A DNA stretch of 20,090 bases from BM520 sp964474455. Lineage in GTDB: Bacteria; Bacteroidota; Bacteroidia; Bacteroidales; BM520. Every line of letters starts with the position of its first letter. Within the stretch, counting starts at the first letter, position 1. Position numbers and translations under genes: made by a program. Shown here piece by piece: positions 15,874 through 20,090 of the stretch. The notes under the pieces were generated by a model, which saw only the letters and a program-made list of their open reading frames with translations, made no database searches and was not told the origin of the DNA. The stretch covers positions 1 to 20,090 of the forward strand of contig CAYYSU010000047.1 in the NCBI GenBank assembly GCA_964474455.1, read 5' to 3'.

Positions 15874-16134
15874 CATTGCTGTCCCATTAAAATTAAATAG
15901 TGTTCTTTGAAATATTTGAAATATAGATTGTTACAGGCAAAATTCGATTAAATGGATTTCAATTTACACTTTTGTTATTCATTAAGTGAGTTGAGTATAT
16001 CTTTAACAGATAAAACTCACCTTAAAGTTCTATTCAATAAAACTAAATTTCAAAATGACAAAGAACGTTTTAAGCTTAATGAGCCAAATTTGTTTAATAT
16101 TTAATAACGTCGCAATTTTAATGGGACACTAGTG
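15874..16134. mobile_element. MITE-like element, 261 bp, with terminal inverted repeats and 9-bp target duplication
   Basis: The ends are inverted copies. TGTCCCATTAAAATT at 15880-15894 is matched perfectly by its reverse complement at 16114-16128. Taking the six outer bases on each side (CATTGC; reverse complement of the right end CACTAG) gives a 21-bp repeat with 18 matches and ends 5'-CA...TG-3'. The element is flanked by the exact 9-bp direct repeat AGTTGCACA. Inside there is no transposase, only a 25-codon ORF. There is also a 7-bp inverted repeat (GTGAGTT 15986-15992, AACTCAC 16014-16020) and, in its loop, a promoter-like TATCTTTA at 15998-16005. It is best read as a non-autonomous derivative of an insertion sequence. 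The 9-bp duplication would suit IS4- or IS1-like transposases, but the family is not settled. Confidence 0.8.
16055..16132 (+). CDS. 25-aa ORF inside the MITE-like element (doubtful)
   Basis: An ATG following an A-rich leader opens a 25-codon frame (MTKNVLSLMSQ...ILMGH) whose last codons lie in the right terminal repeat and whose stop TAG is in the element end. It is preceded by the promoter-like sequence at 15998-16005. It may be the residue of an internally deleted transposase gene, with the start fused to the end region, or a chance frame. No function can be assigned. Confidence 0.25.
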   Translation: MTKNVLSLMSQICLIFNNVAILMGH

Positions 16135-16143
16135 AGTTGCACA
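16135..16143. repeat. Right target-site duplication of the MITE-like element
   Basis: Exact second copy of AGTTGCACA. The DNA from here to 16340 (about 200 nt) holds no gene and no clear terminator. Confidence 0.75.
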
Positions 16144-16340
16144 ATAATAATTTATAAAAATTACATCCCCAGCTTGGGTGGCGCATTGTAAGAATCAGGG
16201 AAAAACGGTTACACTAAAGAGCCCTAATAATTTTTATACAAACACTCTCTGTTTCAAGGCATAAATAATAAATGTGACCTGAGAGATTGACAATCAAATT
16301 ATTCAAGAGGGATTGCAAGTTTTATATGATTAATAGTGGA

Positions 16341-19001
16341 TCAAAATCGAAACCTCAATGAAAACATAAACTGCGAAGGTCGTAAGGTATATTCCGACAC
16401 CCACACTGTGGAACTACTCGCTTGATAAAGTATATAGTTATTGGTATTAAGAATGTTATTCCATCGTATTTCCAAATTGGCACGATACTTTGGTATCGTT
16501 AAGCGGTAGTGAAAATCCAGAAAATAGTTGTCGCATTTATTAAAATGGTAATACTCTCCCGAAAGGCTTATAAGATGATCTCTTCCCGGAAAGGCAAAAA
16601 GTTCCACCCCATGACGTAACATACTAATATCATTGCTCTTTTTAGATTCCACAAAAGACTCAATATATGTTGTATTCAGTTTGTACTCCACTGTAAACCA
16701 ACTTGTTAGCCTCACATTACATGCCGGTGTAATCATCATCATTCTATTTAAACTAGAAAAAAGAGCATCATTTATAAGCGATGTACCACTTTGCAGTGAA
16801 AAATTCCCATCAAGACGAATTGTAGATTTTATATTTGTGAAATATTTGCTAGCAGAAAGCTTTAGCATCTGGGAAATTCTCGTATTAGGCTTTTCATAAG
16901 CAGTCATAACTGCAGTACCGTCATCATTAATAAAATTACCATATAATAGCGAATTTTCACTATGTCCGAAAATATATGTACAGGAGCTTAAAAACGAAGA
17001 GATTATATTATTATACGACACATACAATGAAGCACTTTTTCTAGTACTTTGCTGCAATGGAGCAGCTTTTTTTGACAGCCTGCGATAATTATTCAGGATA
17101 ATGCCATAATAATGATCATCGAGATCGCCCAGCGTATGCGATTGTCTTGCACTGACTCGAACTTTCCAGAATTTGGAAAACTTTATTCCAGCATAAATGG
17201 AAGGATCGAAATAAAGTACCTTCATAAGTGTATCCACCTGATTTCCAGGATCACTAAAAATAATCTTCTGCCATGAAAACGGAAGAGAAGCATTAAGCGT
17301 AAATTGCCGGTATTTATATTCAATATTGGTTTTAGCATAGGCCTTAAGCTGTGTTGTTGTAAGATCATTGGCAAAACGCTCTGAAGCCATTAAAACATCA
17401 TCGTTGCTACTATTCGTTAAAATACTACTTCCAAGATTTTGATTACGGTAAATAATCCCAACCTTGGGAGTAATCATAATTCGTTTTACTGTCATAATAA
17501 TACTTGCATTATTATCGGTGTATAAACGCTTTAAATCAATGTTTTGAATGATTTTATTGTAATCCAGCGAATCGCTAAAAATAGAAGTGAATGACCCCGG
17601 AGTTACAGTCAAAGTAGGCAAACTATTATCATAACTAATATATGAGTTCAAGTCTACCAGATATTTACCTATTGCATTTACAGATTTCATTTCATTGGAA
17701 ATGCTTTGCAATGGGCTGTTATTATATTGCTCCACCACTCCCATATTATTATTTACAACGCCTGAAAACTCATCCCACCGAGAACGCACTTTCAGCGTAT
17801 TATCAAAATAGTTATTCTTTGCATTTCTACTTAACGTAACTATCCCCAACAGATAATTTTCATGATATTTATTATGGTATTGCTCAGTAAAGGAAAAAGT
17901 ATCGCCAGGTAATAAAATGGTACGATGAGTAACGGCTTCTTTATTTTGCTTGTCGTTGATATAATATAGATTCGCTCGAAGCTGAAATTCATTGCTCAGT
18001 TTTGTTAACACATTCATATTCCCTAGATAGCTTACATTATCGATGTAACGTCGTTTTTCGAGCGTTGGTTCAGAGGCCTGCTGAATACCTATTATGGTTG
18101 GACTTTCGTTAGGACGATCAAACTTATTAATCGCATCATTATAGGTCAAAATATTCAAATTTTCTGCCACATCTCTACCCACATTGTTCGACTGAAAGGA
18201 GGCTACGACTTGAGCTTTTTTTGTAAAAAACATCGGAGTGATATTTACATCCCATAGCATTGGGTACAGACCAGCTCCACCAATGGCACTTCCGGTAACC
18301 GCAATATCATTTTTAAGTTTAATGTTAATAGATGCCTGATGTGAAGAAATTTTATCTTCAAGTATTTTAATCGGTTGGTGGTTTTCCATAATTTCCACCG
18401 CACTAACGGACTGATGTGGTAAATTCTCACTAATCACATTATACCTACCATCCATTAAATCAAGCCCTTCGATATAAAATTTGCGTAGCGGTAAACCCTG
18501 ATATAGAATTCGTCCATTGGATTCTATTTCTATCCCTGGCATCTTCTTAAGTACATCTTGCAATACCATATCCTCTTTCCCGGCAAAAGAGCTTATCAAA
18601 AAAGAGAGTGTATCGCCTCTTCGTTCTATCATGGGAGCCTCAACAGTAACCCCTTTTATCTCTTTTACCTCCTCTGTAAGCACAAAATTTCTCGATTGAG
18701 TTGCGTTCTTTATGCTACACATTTCATTACTATAATTAATGGATCTCACTACCAGCACAAGACTATCGGACAAATGAACCACGGAGGCCGTGAACTTACC
18801 TTCAGTATCAGTTATGCCAAAAGATACAAGTGTACTATTATCAGGTAGGTAAATCAATACATTAATGCGAGAGAGCGGATCGCCTTCTTCTGATGTGATT
18901 TGTCCGGAAATAATGCTCTGGCCATAGGTTTTCCATGGAAATATAATAATTAGAAAAAAACAAAAACCATAAAAATAATGAGATGACAAATTTTTAAACA
19001 T
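16341..19001 (-). CDS. TonB-dependent receptor-like outer-membrane protein with carboxypeptidase-regulatory domain
   Basis: Encodes 886 aa. A signal peptide covers about 1-27 (hydrophobic core then KTYGQ). A carboxypeptidase regulatory-like beta-sandwich domain follows (about 29-110, starting SIISGQITSEEGDPLSRINV, with ITDTEGKF). A plug-like domain lies at about 115-215 (RRGDTLSF, VLQDVLKKMPGIEIESNGRILYQG in two parts, FYIEGLDLMDGRYNV, SAVEIMENHQPI). The long C-terminal part is beta-barrel, rich in alternating aromatics and ending in FRF, as for Bam-assembled proteins. It probably imports or senses a ligand at the outer membrane; the substrate is unknown. No SusD partner is present. It starts 7 nt after the GLPGLI gene, so the two are almost certainly co-transcribed. 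Confidence 0.9.
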   Translation of the reverse strand: MFKNLSSHYFYGFCFFLIIIFPWKTYGQSIISGQITSEEGDPLSRINVLIYLPDNSTLVSFGITDTEGKFTASVVHLSDSLVLVVRSINYSNEMCSIKNATQSRNFVLTEEVKEIKGVTVEAPMIERRGDTLSFLISSFAGKEDMVLQDVLKKMPGIEIESNGRILYQGLPLRKFYIEGLDLMDGRYNVISENLPHQSVSAVEIMENHQPIKILEDKISSHQASINIKLKNDIAVTGSAIGGAGLYPMLWDVNITPMFFTKKAQVVASFQSNNVGRDVAENLNILTYNDAINKFDRPNESPTIIGIQQASEPTLEKRRYIDNVSYLGNMNVLTKLSNEFQLRANLYYINDKQNKEAVTHRTILLPGDTFSFTEQYHNKYHENYLLGIVTLSRNAKNNYFDNTLKVRSRWDEFSGVVNNNMGVVEQYNNSPLQSISNEMKSVNAIGKYLVDLNSYISYDNSLPTLTVTPGSFTSIFSDSLDYNKIIQNIDLKRLYTDNNASIIMTVKRIMITPKVGIIYRNQNLGSSILTNSSNDDVLMASERFANDLTTTQLKAYAKTNIEYKYRQFTLNASLPFSWQKIIFSDPGNQVDTLMKVLYFDPSIYAGIKFSKFWKVRVSARQSHTLGDLDDHYYGIILNNYRRLSKKAAPLQQSTRKSASLYVSYNNIISSFLSSCTYIFGHSENSLLYGNFINDDGTAVMTAYEKPNTRISQMLKLSASKYFTNIKSTIRLDGNFSLQSGTSLINDALFSSLNRMMMITPACNVRLTSWFTVEYKLNTTYIESFVESKKSNDISMLRHGVELFAFPGRDHLISLSGEYYHFNKCDNYFLDFHYRLTIPKYRANLEIRWNNILNTNNYILYQASSSTVWVSEYTLRPSQFMFSLRFRF

Positions 19002-19008
19002 GCTACAT

Positions 19009-19845
19009 CTACTTCAGATCAATGGGATTGTTCTTTAATGAGGCATTCTTTTCAGCTGCCTGCCGTTGCTTCTTAGAAGCACCAATATTCTCCATAGCAC
19101 TACTAATATTTTTAGAGGCATTTTGCCTAAGCTCTAAATACTGAGCATGAGAAACTTCAATATAATCCAATTGAATTAGGTCGATCATTAATGGTTTATT
19201 GGGTTTCTCTATGGAGATAAATGAAAAATCATAATGCGATTTTGAATCTGATGCCTTTAATATTAAACCCGGCAGGCCGTGTAGCTTCCAAGGACCATCA
19301 CTATACGGAATATCCATACAGTACCAAACAGTCCAGTCTCTACCCCCATAATAACATGAAGCCTTATGAACTATATAGTTATTTAAAGTATCTGTTTCAT
19401 TCTCCAATTTCCAATTTATACTATTCATGTTTTCTCTATAGAGTACATCATCAAAAACTATTTTATCAATAAACGACAATTTACCCTTCGGATAATTTTT
19501 ATAGACATAATATAGTGCTCTAGGCCTTGGAATATCACCTGCTCCCACACGATTTGAAAATCTTTGTAATTCATTTATATTATGTACTTTACGCATAGTT
19601 GTATCGAATATATAGGTATCTCTATAAACATATTCGCTACTATTTTCCCCAAGAAATAATAACACTTCAGCCTTTTGTTTAAAATCTAAATAATTTGAAT
19701 CTAGCTGATTTTGCGCAAAATAAGTTACAACATATTTTACCGAATCAATATCCGTATAGTCATAATTATTATGTTGTGCATTAGATGAATATGTAAATAA
19801 AAAAACGATAGGATATATACTTAATATTAATAATGCATTTTTCAT
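19009..19845 (-). CDS. GLPGLI family protein
   Basis: Encodes 278 aa with a signal peptide (about 1-23, ending SSNAQ). The hallmark is GPWKLHGLPGLIL at 184-196, preceded by WYCMDIPYSDG. This is the TIGR01200-type motif found only in Bacteroidetes, with unknown function. The C-terminal tail (about 240-278) is charged and helical (NASKNISSAMENIGASKKQRQAAEK), as common in the family. It is exported to the periplasm or outer membrane. GLPGLI genes are frequently paired with a receptor-like outer-membrane protein, as here. Upstream there is a 38-bp palindrome and then a gene for a small exported protein on the same strand. Confidence 0.92.
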   Translation of the reverse strand: MKNALLILSIYPIVFLFTYSSNAQHNNYDYTDIDSVKYVVTYFAQNQLDSNYLDFKQKAEVLLFLGENSSEYVYRDTYIFDTTMRKVHNINELQRFSNRVGAGDIPRPRALYYVYKNYPKGKLSFIDKIVFDDVLYRENMNSINWKLENETDTLNNYIVHKASCYYGGRDWTVWYCMDIPYSDGPWKLHGLPGLILKASDSKSHYDFSFISIEKPNKPLMIDLIQLDYIEVSHAQYLELRQNASKNISSAMENIGASKKQRQAAEKNASLKNNPIDLK

Positions 19846-19871
19846 ATAGATAAAGTTTTAATTACTAAAAA

Positions 19872-19909
19872 TGTATACGCTAGATTTAATATTAAATCTA
19901 GCGTATACA
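19872..19909 (-). terminator. Perfect 38-bp palindrome, probable terminator or attenuator
   Basis: Positions 19872-19909 are exactly self-complementary: arms TGTATACGCTAGATTTAA and its reverse complement, centre TA. On the minus strand the hairpin is followed by ATTTTTAG, a short T-rich tract. It sits 9 nt after the stop codon of the small exported protein and 26 nt before the GLPGLI start codon. That position suits partial termination, giving more peptide transcript than downstream transcript. Confidence 0.75.
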
Positions 19910-19918
19910 AAATACCAT

Positions 19919-20090
19919 TTATTCTATAATAACTCCACAATACATCTCAAAATATGCTTTATAATCATCATAATTACAAACTATAACTGTATGTCCCTCT
20001 TCTGGAGTACACCAAATAGTGATTGTTTGGCAAGGAGGGTCTTCCTCTATGGCATTAACACTATTTGACGAAAATAATCCAATAAACAAT
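19919..20090 (-). CDS. Small Cys-containing exported protein (5' end outside the window)
   Basis: The visible 56 residues run from the edge to the stop codon TAA at 19919-19921, in the frame starting at 20089. They begin with the end of a hydrophobic signal peptide (LFIGLFSSNSVNA). A short acidic mature part follows (IEEDPPCQTITIWC, then CTPEEGHTVIVCNYDDY, ending MYCGVIIE) with four cysteines at visible positions 20, 27, 38 and 51, probably forming two disulfides. The start codon is likely only some 10-15 codons beyond the edge, giving a protein of about 70 aa. It is encoded on the same strand as, and directly upstream of, the GLPGLI/receptor pair. No family can be named from sequence alone; function unknown. 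Confidence 0.75.
   Translation of the reverse strand, partial: LFIGLFSSNSVNAIEEDPPCQTITIWCTPEEGHTVIVCNYDDYKAYFEMYCGVIIE

Noticed and set aside
19871..20068. 65-codon plus-strand ORF at the right end
   Set aside because: Its start lies at the edge of the 38-bp palindrome, and it is antisense to the better-supported Cys-rich exported protein.

Overview
The window looks like a chromosomal segment of a Bacteroidetes bacterium, probably of the Bacteroidales/Marinilabiliales type. The signs are a type IX secretion sorting domain, a GLPGLI-family protein, a TonB-receptor-like outer-membrane protein with a carboxypeptidase-regulatory domain, a BlaI / M56-TonB sensor pair, and several promoter elements of the Bacteroidetes form TAnnTTTG. 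Start codons mostly lack a strong Shine-Dalgarno sequence, as is usual in the phylum. No rRNA, tRNA or CRISPR array was seen.

Layout. (1) Positions 1-446 hold no convincing gene. A secreted T9SS-sorted protein follows on the minus strand (447-1460), with a clear terminator. (2) A Cys-free Crp/Fnr-type regulator (1553-2227) is divergent from a ferredoxin-like iron-sulfur protein (2403-3299). A perfect TGTAAC-N4-GTTACA palindrome lies upstream of the ferredoxin promoter at the spacing expected of a Crp-type activator site. (3) A large nucleoside (uridine-type) kinase (3306-4976, minus) is divergent from an FKBP-type prolyl isomerase (5114-5698, plus, with terminator). (4) A BlaI/MecI repressor and an M56 metallopeptidase fused to a TonB C-terminal domain form a coupled operon (5855-7491). 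A perfect 9-bp inverted repeat abuts its promoter. (5) A minus-strand operon runs mutA - arcA - mutB (13172 down to 7883). The two methylmalonyl-CoA mutase subunits are separated by a complete arginine deiminase gene, with gaps of 11 and 26 nt. (6) A TIGR01777-type NAD(P) epimerase (13398-14249, plus) converges with radA (14409-15779, minus). Between them is a hairpin-rich repeat and a terminator. (7) The radA upstream region carries a 261-bp element with terminal inverted repeats and a 9-bp target duplication, a previously unannotated MITE-like insertion. (8) The right end is a minus-strand cluster: a small Cys-rich exported protein (truncated by the window edge), a perfect 38-bp palindrome acting as a probable terminator or attenuator, a GLPGLI protein, and an 886-aa TonB-receptor-like protein.

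How the genes fit together. mutA and mutB make the B12 enzyme that interconverts succinyl-CoA and methylmalonyl-CoA, the core of propionate formation or use. The arginine deiminase inside this operon is unexplained. The Crp/ferredoxin pair resembles anaerobic nitrosative-stress modules that usually accompany a hybrid-cluster protein gene; none is present here. The BlaI/M56 pair is a typical proteolysis-controlled repressor circuit. The right-end cluster looks like an envelope system of unknown substrate. The observations most worth following are the mutA-arcA-mutB arrangement, the MITE, the exported peptide/palindrome/GLPGLI/receptor cluster, and the two palindromic operators placed precisely relative to their promoters.
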